The notes beneath the pieces are model-generated. The model was not told the DNA's origin. It worked only from the letters and a program-made list of their open reading frames with translations, and ran no database searches. 21,702 nt of DNA from an uncultured Nitrospira sp. (GTDB lineage: Bacteria > Nitrospirota > Nitrospiria > Nitrospirales > Nitrospiraceae), in contig CAMLHQ010000056.1 in the NCBI GenBank assembly GCA_946479785.1, positions 1 through 21,702 of the forward strand, written 5' to 3'. The translations under genes and the position numbers were made by a program. Position 1 is the first letter of the stretch, and each line of letters starts with the position of its first letter. Below, piece after piece: positions 1 to 7,468 of the stretch.

Positions 1-1024
1 CTTGTTCGGTCGCCGGCATCGCATCGCTTCCGGCTACGGCCAGTTCCTGCACATAATCTCCTCCCCAAGCAATCGGCATTTCCATCGTGATCTGTGGCAA
101 TTCCATCTTCGCAAGCCACGTCTTCCCATCCGTCCGGAGATTCCGGTGATTCACGATGTGCAACAGCTTCCCGATGCCTGAAGGATCCCAGCCATAGCGT
201 ACTGCAGTGCCGAAGGTGACCACATCCAATAAGACTCCGTTCAGCAGTGAGGCTGTGGCCAGCAGTGGTTCGATTCGTGTGATCATATCGACAAAATCGG
301 GCTGGTTGTTCTGTTCCGCATAGGACTTCAATAGACCGAGCAGCCTCGGCCTGCCGGTGATTTGGCTGGGGCAAAGCAAATTGGACGCGAGCGTGAGCAC
401 GAGACCGGCCTGCCCATAGGCCTGCACGAGAATACGATCTCCGGCAGACAATGTTTGGGATTTGCACAGCGTCCGGAGGTCATTCAGCAGACGAACCGCT
501 GCCATCGCGCGGCCGAGGTGATGGTGTTCGGAGGACCAGACGATGCGGACGCAGACGATTGGCCTAGCGGCGGTCTTGTTCGCAGCCTGACGAATCAGGC
601 CGACGGATGCGTTGGTGATATTGCCTGCGTCGCCGATCTGTTCATCAAGCATTTGTTTCGTCGCATCGTCGTTGCTGAGCGGCGGCTTCAATCCGCCCGG
701 TAAAAGCGGAATCCCGTTGGTTTCCTGGCGCATGGCTGCAAGCAAGGCATCCAACCCGGACACACCGCGTGAGTAGCCGCGCTTGAGACCGCCCACTTCA
801 TCCAAACGCTGCATGCCGAACACATCCGTGCCGTGAATCGCGCCGTGAAGAAAGACGATGGCCCGCACGCCAGCCCGGCTGAGCGTCGAGCCGCACAGCG
901 TCATCGCTTCGATCCACGCAGGTGAATCAGGTGACGGGCCCTGCGCCAATTCGGCTGTGGCCAATCGGTCTCCCGGATTTTTACGCGACAGCTCGTCGTG
1001 CTGGAAATTATTTTCAAACGGCAT
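1..1024 (-). CDS. Alpha/beta-hydrolase-like protein, C-terminus beyond window, nucleophile apparently lost
   Basis: An open frame runs leftward from an ATG at 1022-1024 to the window edge (341 full codons), so its C-terminus is missing. Seen: no signal peptide; an early strand ending in IVFLHGAIHG, like the oxyanion strand of alpha/beta hydrolases; later a strand-turn-helix GDRILVQAYGQAGLVLTL where lipases and esterases carry a G-x-S-x-G elbow, here A-Y-G-Q-A-G with glycine in the serine position; then DVVTFGTAVRYGW and LLHIVNHR, which resemble the strand and His region after the nucleophile in lipase-like proteins. Family placement is inferred from these patterns only. No clear Shine-Dalgarno precedes the ATG, so the start is uncertain. 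It lies 49 bases after the LPP20-like gene and is probably cotranscribed with it. It could be a non-catalytic hydrolase-fold protein. Confidence 0.72.
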   Translation of the reverse strand, partial: MPFENNFQHDELSRKNPGDRLATAELAQGPSPDSPAWIEAMTLCGSTLSRAGVRAIVFLHGAIHGTDVFGMQRLDEVGGLKRGYSRGVSGLDALLAAMRQETNGIPLLPGGLKPPLSNDDATKQMLDEQIGDAGNITNASVGLIRQAANKTAARPIVCVRIVWSSEHHHLGRAMAAVRLLNDLRTLCKSQTLSAGDRILVQAYGQAGLVLTLASNLLCPSQITGRPRLLGLLKSYAEQNNQPDFVDMITRIEPLLATASLLNGVLLDVVTFGTAVRYGWDPSGIGKLLHIVNHRNLRTDGKTWLAKMELPQITMEMPIAWGGDYVQELAVAGSDAMPATEQ

Positions 1025-1073
1025 AGCGGGATTACATAACCGATATGCGGGCCAGACTGCAACGGAAGGGAGA

Positions 1074-1643
1074 TCAGCGAATGACAGCGGGTGTGGGATC
1101 CGGAGGTACGGAAACCGGTTTAGGCTGGATCTGGTTCTTCGGCATGACGGCGGTAGCAGAACAGGTCTTTTTCTCTTCGTCGATTTGGCGATCGACGATC
1201 TTCACGCCTTGCAGATACTCCTGTACGATCTCCTCGCGTGTGACCTCGATATCCTGATCGGCATCCTTGCCCGATCGTTCATGGACACGGTCGACCATAT
1301 GTTCCTTCACCAAAATCCGAATCTGTTTGGCTAGATCCGTTCGCGCCGACAGTTCCGACACGCGCTGGCAGACGATCGGGCCTTTCGCCAGATCGCCTTG
1401 ACCTTTGCCGATCAAATACTGATCCGAGGAATAGTTTCCACGGTCTTCGCTGTTCTGGCGCGGTCCCGCGTTCGATGTCGTTAGGCCCTTATGGTCGGTC
1501 TGCTGTTTCAGCTGCTGGAACGATTGTTCGGCATGACCTCGCACATCACCTGAATCAGCCGCGAAAGTTGGAATGGACACCCATCCCAGACAGTTTCCAA
1601 GAACCAGGGCGACGATGATCTTCCGGCAGGCATCGCGCGTCAT
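1074..1643 (-). CDS. Exported LPP20-like protein
   Basis: A 189-residue protein with an N-terminal hydrophobic segment and a plausible signal-peptidase site after TFA (about residue 28), so probably periplasmic or outer-membrane associated. Residues about 76-168 follow the LPP20 layout: YLIGKGQGDLAKG, an Ala/Arg-rich helix (ARTDLAKQIRILV), a segment with TREEIVQEYLQGVKIVDR, and a final strand (CSATAVMPK). There is no lipobox cysteine at the expected place, unlike the Helicobacter LPP20 lipoprotein. The tail is proline-rich. It starts 3 bases after the stop of the larger gene 1647-2927, so the two are almost certainly translated from one mRNA. The family is known as a domain of envelope proteins; its function here is not known. 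Confidence 0.8.
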   Translation of the reverse strand: MTRDACRKIIVALVLGNCLGWVSIPTFAADSGDVRGHAEQSFQQLKQQTDHKGLTTSNAGPRQNSEDRGNYSSDQYLIGKGQGDLAKGPIVCQRVSELSARTDLAKQIRILVKEHMVDRVHERSGKDADQDIEVTREEIVQEYLQGVKIVDRQIDEEKKTCSATAVMPKNQIQPKPVSVPPDPTPAVIR

Positions 1644-1646
1644 AGC

Positions 1647-2927
1647 TTATCTCCCTCTTCCTCCACCGCGACCTCCTCCTCCGCGTCCGCCACCGCCAGA
1701 ATGTCCTCCTCCATAATGTCCTCCACCCCCAAAGTGACGGGGCGCGATCTGATAGGGCGCACGCGGCACTTGGTATGGGAGTGGTGGACTGACCTGATTA
1801 ATGGTCGGCGGCAGTCGCCGTGCGACCGGCGGCTGGCCGGGTGGCGGAACGGTCGCTGGCGGTTGTAAGAATTGCTGGAGCGACCGGGCGGATTGAAAGC
1901 CCGGTGGGACAGCCTGTTGACCTGAGTGTGACGTACCGCCAGGCGCCATCAAGAAAGGATTCAATTGTCGAATGTCGGTCAAGGTTCGTGAGCCAGCCGG
2001 AGCCGGTGCCGCTTGAGTGGTTCCGGCTGGCTGATTGCCCAGGTGCATGGGCAACGTCGAGGTCGTGTGCGAAATCTCATTCAACGTCAGAGGCATCGAT
2101 TGAGCGCCCGGTTGAGTCGTCGTTGGCGGAATCGGCGGCTGTGCAGGCAGCGATGGTTGTCTCGACACAATCAGCTGTTGGGCCGCCTGCACGTAAGGGC
2201 TAGTGGGATAGAGGCCTCGTGCGACGTTCAACTGCGCTTGGGTCTGTGCCACGCCGACCCAGGGATAGGGATAGACGACGGGTGCGACGATGACCCAGTC
2301 CGTCCAAGCCTGCGACACCATCGCGTTCGACTGGACATGGTTCAAAATGTCTTGCCGCTGGAGGCTGGCTTGTTGGGCCTGCTCGGCGGTCGTGGCGGCG
2401 ACCAATGCTTGATTGGCCGATTCCAGTTCCTTGTGCAGGTCGTCAATCTCGTTTTTCAAAGCCACGAGTTGATGCCGCGCATCTTCGTTTTCGCGGAGTG
2501 CGACGATGGCATGGGTGACTTCTTCCGTATCGACTTGCGCCGTCAGATCAACCGTCACGACGACGGTGTCTCCGTCGAGCGTCAAGCTGGTCTGTTGATC
2601 GAGCACGAGGACCAGGCCGGCGGTGTAGGTTCTGATTTCATCTTTCGTGATGTCGACGCCCTCGACGATGGTCACGCTTTCCAGATAGGTGGCCACCTGC
2701 TCCAGCGCATTGCGTTTTGCAGCTTCGGTGGCGAGGCGCACGGCGTCTTCCTTGGTGTCGCGGTCGCCCATTCGATACTCGCCTTGAGATGAGACCACGC
2801 GCACCTCAGCAAAGGCCGGCGAGAATGAGGACAGCATCGCGGCGTTAAAAAGCAACAACGAGAAGGGAAGGCGGCAGTAAACCGGGAGCGCGAGTATGGA
2901 CATCCGGTTGTGAGACGGACTAGGCAT
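1647..2927 (-). CDS. Exported FlgT-N/LPP20-like protein with coiled coil, Pro-rich region and Arg/Gly tail
   Basis: I start this 426-residue protein at the ATG 2925-2927, preceded by GAGAGG at suitable spacing and followed by a signal peptide (hydrophobic about residues 11-38, cleavage after AFA). An upstream in-frame ATG at 3224 would add 99 low-quality residues and pass through the intergenic region. Domains: about 41-150, FlgT-N/LPP20-like (repeated Ala-rich helix, then TKDEIRTYTAGLVLV and VVVTVDLTAQV); about 145-205, a charged coiled coil; a short aromatic segment (WVIVAPVVYPYPW); about 260-395, proline/glutamine-rich; and a last 30 residues almost entirely Gly, Arg and His. The Arg/Gly tail is odd for an exported protein. 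It leads an apparent operon with the next LPP20-like gene. The role is unknown, probably in envelope structure. Confidence 0.8.
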   Translation of the reverse strand: MPSPSHNRMSILALPVYCRLPFSLLLFNAAMLSSFSPAFAEVRVVSSQGEYRMGDRDTKEDAVRLATEAAKRNALEQVATYLESVTIVEGVDITKDEIRTYTAGLVLVLDQQTSLTLDGDTVVVTVDLTAQVDTEEVTHAIVALRENEDARHQLVALKNEIDDLHKELESANQALVAATTAEQAQQASLQRQDILNHVQSNAMVSQAWTDWVIVAPVVYPYPWVGVAQTQAQLNVARGLYPTSPYVQAAQQLIVSRQPSLPAQPPIPPTTTQPGAQSMPLTLNEISHTTSTLPMHLGNQPAGTTQAAPAPAGSRTLTDIRQLNPFLMAPGGTSHSGQQAVPPGFQSARSLQQFLQPPATVPPPGQPPVARRLPPTINQVSPPLPYQVPRAPYQIAPRHFGGGGHYGGGHSGGGGRGGGGRGGGRGR

Positions 2928-3006
2928 CGTCGTCAACCTCTCTTTGAAGACTGACGCATCAGCCACCTGTTCGGTTGACCGCCGATCACACGACGCAGAC
3001 AGCCTC

Positions 3007-3035
3007 AGCATAGCACCCGTAAAGTCCTTTCGCCA
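3007..3035 (-). promoter_or_regulatory. Possible promoter for the LPP20-like operon
   Basis: Read on the minus strand, an extended -10 TGC-TATGCT (complement of 3007-3012) lies 17 bases after TGGCGA (complement of 3030-3035). The -35 matches consensus at only three positions; the extended -10 is the main support. It would start transcription near 3000 and give a leader of about 70 bases. Confidence 0.3.
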
Positions 3036-3061
3036 GCCGTTTGCCGAAGGCAGTGGCCAGC

Positions 3062-3091
3062 TTGCCTTCCAGAAAATTCGCGTGCTAAGGT
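3062..3091 (+). promoter_or_regulatory. Possible promoter for the 3131-5975 operon
   Basis: TTGCCT (3062-3067), an 18-base spacer and TAAGGT (3086-3091) preceded by TGC, an extended -10. Four of six -35 positions and three of six -10 positions match sigma-70 consensus. It lies about 40 bases upstream of the start codon at 3131 and is back-to-back with the candidate minus-strand promoter. Confidence 0.33.
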
Positions 3092-3130
3092 ACTCATTCC
3101 CTTGTGGCCGAGGCTGTGAGAGGAGTCTCC

Positions 3131-4147
3131 ATGACGACGGGATGTTGGCGAATTTCTTCCATTGCGGTTGGGATGTACATGGCACTGCTTGTCGGCTCGT
3201 CCGGGGCCACGATGCAACCGTCATCTTCTCCGGTCGAGAATGGGGCTCCTCCCACCCCTCTGACCGAGCATGTGATTCTCTTTGTTCTTGAAGGGTTCGG
3301 TCAGGATTCCCTCACAGGCGGCACCATGCCCACATTGAGCAAGTTGATCAAGGATGGATCAGTCACCTGGTCGGCGACCGGGGTCAAGCCGGCACTGCGA
3401 TTGCCGACGATGGCTTCGATCATTACCGGAGTTTCGGTCGAAAAACATGGTATCAACTGGAACAGCTTTGAATTCAGTCGCGGCTACCCGCGAGCCCCCA
3501 GTGTGTTCGATTACTTGGACCTTAGCGGTGGGCGGGATAGCGCCATCTTCTTCATGGACGAGTCGCTCTATCAACTGGCGAGACCGGAGCCCTATACGGA
3601 TTATCAGATGTGCGGGCCGCTGAAGCCTGAATGCAGCCCGGATCGCCTCGTGTCGTACATCCAGCAATATTTCAGAAAAGCGACGAGCGGTCATGGCTAT
3701 GGGCATGCCATCCTCTCTTTGCCGCATTTTCTCGTTGTGCATCTTCCGGAAGCTGGCCGAGTCGGCGCCTCTCGCGGGTGGGCTTCCAAGGAGTATCGCG
3801 AGGCGCTGCGCACGGTCGATAAGGCGATGAATTCGGTGCTGGACATCTATAAATCGCAGGGACTGATCAAGCGAACGACGGTGTTCGTGACGTCTCTGAG
3901 TGCCGAAGGGATGGATGCGGGCCGGGAGCAGACGGTGAGCGCGACACCAATCGTTCCCTGGATCGCCTCCGGTGTCGGCATCAAGCATGGCCACGCGATT
4001 CACCAGCCGGTCTCGATTCTAGACACCGGGGCGACCGTGATGCGGACGTTGGGGTTGCAGACTCACACCGAATGGGAGAGCCGGCCGGTCGAGGAAATTT
4101 TCCAGTACGCGTTCGTGGCGGCGGCTCCCAATTCCAACGTACCCTAA
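3131..4147 (+). CDS. Exported alkaline-phosphatase-superfamily protein lacking catalytic residues
   Basis: A 338-residue protein. The ATG at 3131 is chosen because AGGAG sits 5 bases upstream and a signal peptide follows (hydrophobic about 9-25). Fold evidence: a first strand VILFVLEGF; MASIITGVSVEKHGINWN, the segment after the nucleophile in type I phosphodiesterases; GWASKEYREALRTVDKAM; VFVTS; IVPWIASGVGIKHGH; and VSILDTGATVMRTLGL at the end. Against the family pattern the metal and nucleophile residues are changed: first Asp to Glu54, nucleophile Thr/Ser to Arg90, the D-x3-H pair to Gly209 and Ala213, and the TSDHG motif to TSLSA (Leu256, Ser257). It therefore looks like a periplasmic pseudoenzyme, perhaps a binding or scaffold protein. 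It is the first gene of a three-gene unit, 9 bases before the next. Confidence 0.85.
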   Translation: MTTGCWRISSIAVGMYMALLVGSSGATMQPSSSPVENGAPPTPLTEHVILFVLEGFGQDSLTGGTMPTLSKLIKDGSVTWSATGVKPALRLPTMASIITGVSVEKHGINWNSFEFSRGYPRAPSVFDYLDLSGGRDSAIFFMDESLYQLARPEPYTDYQMCGPLKPECSPDRLVSYIQQYFRKATSGHGYGHAILSLPHFLVVHLPEAGRVGASRGWASKEYREALRTVDKAMNSVLDIYKSQGLIKRTTVFVTSLSAEGMDAGREQTVSATPIVPWIASGVGIKHGHAIHQPVSILDTGATVMRTLGLQTHTEWESRPVEEIFQYAFVAAAPNSNVP

Positions 4148-4156
4148 TGTGCCGTC

Positions 4157-4603
4157 ATGGACATTGGAAACATACTCGAAACGGGGCGATGGGTCATGGG
4201 TTGTGTGGCGATGCTCTTATGGTGCGTAGCCCTTCCTGTGAAAGTCGACGCTGGGCCGCCAGCAGCCTACACCACGGAACATGCCATTACTGTTGATCCA
4301 ACTGTGCTCGACCCTCCGTCCTGGTGGTATGTCCCGGGCGTGACGCCCTCCATCTATAACTCGGACCCCGAATCGTTGGATGCCTATAAGACGACGGACA
4401 AGCGAACGTTGGCGTTGAAGCCGGGCAAATACAAATTCATCAGTTTCACCTTCGATTTTCCTTTTTCTGTGAATCTTGAAGGCAAACTCGACTTCGCCAC
4501 CTCACTCGATCAATGTGTAGAAGGGCGCGGGACGCAAACCTTGATCGTGCGCTGCAAGCGGACCTATCCTTACGGTGGACAACCGGATTATACGTACCAA
4601 TAA
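4157..4603 (+). CDS. Small exported protein of unknown function
   Basis: A 148-residue protein I do not recognise. A hydrophobic segment at about residues 12-30 ending near KVDAG looks like a signal peptide. The mature part is rich in aromatics and beta-formers, for example DPPSWWYVPGV, KPGKYKFISFTFDF and KRTYPYGG, and has two cysteines about 13 residues apart (CVEGRG and VRCK) that could form a disulphide in the periplasm. A shorter start at the ATG 4196 (MGCVAMLLW) is possible; neither start has a strong ribosome-binding site. It sits between the phosphatase-fold gene (9-base gap) and the HEAT-repeat gene (13-base gap), so it is probably cotranscribed with both. Confidence 0.68.
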   Translation: MDIGNILETGRWVMGCVAMLLWCVALPVKVDAGPPAAYTTEHAITVDPTVLDPPSWWYVPGVTPSIYNSDPESLDAYKTTDKRTLALKPGKYKFISFTFDFPFSVNLEGKLDFATSLDQCVEGRGTQTLIVRCKRTYPYGGQPDYTYQ

Positions 4604-4616
4604 AGAGGCAATGGAA

Positions 4617-5975
4617 ATGACGCAGGACTTAGAGGATTTGTTGGAAGCACTGGAAGATGTCGACGATGCCACGCGCGAGGAAGCGGCGAAGGCCCTGGCG
4701 GGGATTGCCGATCCCAAGAGCCTGGATGCGCTGATCGGCGCCTGCGGAGATGAATATTGGTCCGTACGCGCCTATGCCGGTTCGGCGGTGGCAAAGATCG
4801 GTGGTGAGCGAGCGGTGGACGCGCTGATCGGGCTGTTCAATGATCCTATTATGGAGGTGCGCAATCAGGCGGTCGAAGCCACAGCCACACTAGGGGTCGG
4901 CGTGCTGGATCGCCTGATCGCCGCGATGAAGGACGAACGGTGGCGCGTTCGCGAGTATGCTGCCAAAACGTGCGGCGAGATTCGTGATAGGAAAGCGGTC
5001 GACGCCTTGATCGTCGCCTGCCGGGATCGCGACGGAGCGGTCAAGAGCGCCGCCGCAGAAGCGCTCGGTAAGATCGGCGATCCCAAAGCAGTCCCGGTGA
5101 TGATCAAGTTATTCCGGGACACGTCGAAGATCGTGCGCGAAACGGCGGGGACGGCGCTGGTGTATATCGGACAGCCTTCGGTCGATCCGCTGATCGAGTG
5201 TTTCAAAGACAAAGATTTTGTAGTGCGTTGTCACGCGGCCCGGGCGCTCGGCGGGATGACCACCGACTATCAAATCGGCAGAACGTGGGTGCGTGAACCA
5301 AAGGTCGTCGATGCGCTCATCGCCGCGCTGAAAGATCCGGATCGCGCGGTGCGGGAAGATGCGACGATTGCGCTCGGCATGATTGGCGATCCACGCGCAA
5401 TCGATGCGTTGATGGAAGCGATGAAAGACGGCGCGGTGAAGCGCCATGCGATCGCCTCGCTCGGGATGATCGGGGATCCGCGGGCGTTGGGACCCGTACT
5501 CGATGCGCTGAAGGGGAAAGGTATCAGGCAGGACGGAACCCCCACGCCCGGCTGTATCGTCAGCGAAGATGCGTTTATCAAGGAGGCGGCCGCCACGGCA
5601 CTCGGTCAATTCCGCGACCCGCGCGTAATTCCGGACCTGATCATGTTGCTCAAAGACGGTGTGTTGCGTGAGAAGGCGAGCGCCGCCCTAGCCTCAATCG
5701 GTGATACGGCGATTGAACCTCTCATCGCCTTTCTTTACGACCCAAAAGCATCGGAAGTCTCGGCAGAAGGTGAGCGGGTGCTGTCATACGCGTCGGTTCG
5801 ACTCAGCGCAAAAGACGCGCTGCGGCAACTGGTATTGGACACACTCGAAAAGCTTGGCTGGATCTTGCCGCAGGAAGATCTTCCGGTCGATTCCAGTTTC
5901 GTCGACAACGCGCGGGTCGATAAACCCTTGGGTGAGGCCGGACGATTCGGTCCCGCAGGCGATCTCGCCAAATAA
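4617..5975 (+). CDS. HEAT-repeat protein 1 (PBS-lyase type)
   Basis: A 452-residue solenoid. AGAGG at 4604-4608 is 8 bases from the ATG at 4617 but only 2 from the one at 4611, so 4617 is preferred. There is no signal peptide, so it is probably cytoplasmic. About 11-12 HEAT repeats of roughly 30 residues are visible, with the pattern D-x2-W-x-VR-x2-AA-x-ALG-x-IGD-x2-AVDALI. The array is broken by a 14-residue insertion near residues 214-228, a long loop holding Cys313, and a loop at about 374-390. Two repeats (271-299 and 347-373) are shortened at the first helix. The solenoid ends with LEKLGW (410-415), a cap also seen in neighbouring paralogues, then a polar tail. Such proteins bind other proteins or act as tetrapyrrole lyase subunits; no chromophore-protein gene lies nearby, so a scaffold role is more likely. 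Confidence 0.9.
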   Translation: MTQDLEDLLEALEDVDDATREEAAKALAGIADPKSLDALIGACGDEYWSVRAYAGSAVAKIGGERAVDALIGLFNDPIMEVRNQAVEATATLGVGVLDRLIAAMKDERWRVREYAAKTCGEIRDRKAVDALIVACRDRDGAVKSAAAEALGKIGDPKAVPVMIKLFRDTSKIVRETAGTALVYIGQPSVDPLIECFKDKDFVVRCHAARALGGMTTDYQIGRTWVREPKVVDALIAALKDPDRAVREDATIALGMIGDPRAIDALMEAMKDGAVKRHAIASLGMIGDPRALGPVLDALKGKGIRQDGTPTPGCIVSEDAFIKEAAATALGQFRDPRVIPDLIMLLKDGVLREKASAALASIGDTAIEPLIAFLYDPKASEVSAEGERVLSYASVRLSAKDALRQLVLDTLEKLGWILPQEDLPVDSSFVDNARVDKPLGEAGRFGPAGDLAK

Positions 5976-6010
5976 AGCTGATCCCCGATCTCCAATAGGA
6001 CGCCCTGCGT

Positions 6011-7261
6011 TTATTTCCGCACCGCAATCCCGTGTGTATCCGCCGTTTCTTTACCATCCTTCATATTCGTGATGGACACCTGTCCCTTGTAATGGCCGAT
6101 TTTTCCTCCCGCATCGACATGGACCACGCCGATTCCAGGGATCGTCCCCTTGGCATTGTTCACGCTCCTATCGTTCCCGGTTAAGGGAGTCGGGCCACGC
6201 AAGCCCACGAAGACATACTGTCCATCAGGCGCGACGTCCATTAGATCAGGTGCGGGGTCATTGTTTGCGTCGGTGACGAGATCGACCGAGCCAACGCTCA
6301 GATTGCTGAGCGTATCGATGATCTCGATATTGTTGCCGGCCCGGTCGGCGCTCCAGATGTAACGACCGACTGCCGCCATGCCGTGGGAATCGGCGAATCG
6401 GCTGTCGCGTTGCGAGAGGAGCTTCGCCGATACGGACTTCGGCAGGTTCGTCAGGTCCAGGGCATAGATGTCATATGACAATGGGGCAATCGGCCAACCG
6501 CCACCTGAGTTAATGTATAAGGTGCTGCCCGTTTCAATTCCTCCACAGCCGGCCGGATGGACCTGATTGTTGTCGAGCGTGGCGACGACTTTCATTGGCG
6601 TGGCCGTGACGTCGGCCACGATCAGTCCGCCTCCCCGGAGCGTCACGAAGCCATACGTGCTCGTCGAGTCTGTAATCGGGCAGATGGGTGCGGTGTCGGG
6701 CCGCTCGCCGCTTTCCATCGCACCTAAATTCATCACGTCCTTTTCGGGATCGAAGCTGAACTTGTGGGCCGCATAATCGGTCCAGATCCGGATGAGCTTC
6801 TTCTCGGCAATATTGGCGGCGAGCGCCATTTTCTCGTTCGGCGTCGGCCAGGCCGCGTGGACATTCTTTCCCATCGACAAGCACGCGTCGGGTTTCTTCG
6901 TCGTTGCATCCAGAAATAAAACATGTCCACTGAGGAACGAGATCAGGGCGTGGTCCTGTTTGGCGTTGAAGAAGAGCATGTGCGGTCGGCGGACCGGTTT
7001 CTTGGTCGCTTCTTCGCAAAACTTGCCGAGGTCGCCAGAAAAATCGATGGTCTGAGTCGGCTTGGCTGCGGAGGGATTCGCGGCCAACTGTGCGCCGTCA
7101 TAGATGTATAAGAATCCGCCGCTTTCCTTGCCGGTGTCCGATTGGTCGGTCAGCCAGACTTCATACGCTGTTGCCGGTCTGATACCGCCTCCAAGAACGA
7201 GCATAAGGAGGGTTAGACCCTCTAGCCACCATCGAGATATTGATTTGGTTGCGAGTTTCAT
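6011..7261 (-). CDS. Secreted beta-propeller protein (YVTN / methylamine-dehydrogenase heavy-chain-like)
   Basis: A 416-residue protein. GAGGAGG lies about 7 bases before the ATG (7259-7261), and a signal peptide is evident (hydrophobic about 14-27, probable cleavage after ATA before YEVW). The mature part consists of repeated four-strand blade patterns: HALISFLSGHVLFLDA, HAAWPTPNEKMALAAN, YGFVTLRGGGLIVAD, DSHGMAAVGRYIWSAD, NIEIIDT, and DLMDVAPDGQYVFVGLRG. The x-HG/HA pattern at blade starts and the C-terminal DTHGIAV resemble YVTN and methylamine-dehydrogenase heavy-chain-like propellers. No active-site cofactor residue can be named, so the function is unknown. It is encoded antisense between HEAT gene 1, with which it converges across 35 bases, and the HEAT 2-5 operon, from which it diverges. 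Confidence 0.85.
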   Translation of the reverse strand: MKLATKSISRWWLEGLTLLMLVLGGGIRPATAYEVWLTDQSDTGKESGGFLYIYDGAQLAANPSAAKPTQTIDFSGDLGKFCEEATKKPVRRPHMLFFNAKQDHALISFLSGHVLFLDATTKKPDACLSMGKNVHAAWPTPNEKMALAANIAEKKLIRIWTDYAAHKFSFDPEKDVMNLGAMESGERPDTAPICPITDSTSTYGFVTLRGGGLIVADVTATPMKVVATLDNNQVHPAGCGGIETGSTLYINSGGGWPIAPLSYDIYALDLTNLPKSVSAKLLSQRDSRFADSHGMAAVGRYIWSADRAGNNIEIIDTLSNLSVGSVDLVTDANNDPAPDLMDVAPDGQYVFVGLRGPTPLTGNDRSVNNAKGTIPGIGVVHVDAGGKIGHYKGQVSITNMKDGKETADTHGIAVRK

Positions 7262-7313
7262 CGGGGCCTCCTCTGGACAAATCGAGCAATGCTTACAGAC
7301 GGATGGGGGGGTG

Positions 7314-7343
7314 ATGGTAGCGACCAGAGAACCGAGGAGTCAA
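7314..7343 (-). promoter_or_regulatory. Promoter for the beta-propeller gene
   Basis: On the minus strand TTGACT (complement of 7338-7343), an 18-base spacer and TACCAT (complement of 7314-7319). Five of six -35 and four of six -10 positions match sigma-70 consensus. It would give a leader of about 45 bases before the ATG at 7261. Confidence 0.5.
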
Positions 7344-7413
7344 TCACATGTGCCGAATCGATAGCCTCCTTACCAGGCTGACCCAGCTTGGCGATTGGGC
7401 GGGTCCGGTTCCG

Positions 7414-7443
7414 TTGACCCTGCGAAAATGGCTGTGTTACGCT
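7414..7443 (+). promoter_or_regulatory. Possible promoter for the HEAT 2-5 operon
   Basis: TTGACC (7414-7419), an 18-base spacer and TACGCT (7438-7443). The -35 is good and the -10 weak. A strong ribosome-binding site AAGGAAGG (7454-7461) and the ATG at 7469 follow directly, so transcription would start just ahead of them. Confidence 0.4.
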
Positions 7444-7468
7444 CACCAATTCCAAGGAAGGGCCCCCA

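Noticed and set aside
858..1334. 158-residue plus-strand open frame across the end of the LPP20-like gene
   Set aside because: Lies antisense to two minus-strand genes with better evidence and has no domain signature.
2013..2792. 259-residue open frame opposite the FlgT-N-like gene
   Set aside because: It is Arg/Gly/His-rich noise antisense to a gene with signal peptide and domains; no ribosome-binding site or recognisable motif.
2928..3224. N-terminal extension of the FlgT-N-like protein by 99 residues
   Set aside because: The extension crosses the intergenic region, shows no domain, and hides a clear signal peptide that begins at the ATG 2927 with a ribosome-binding site.
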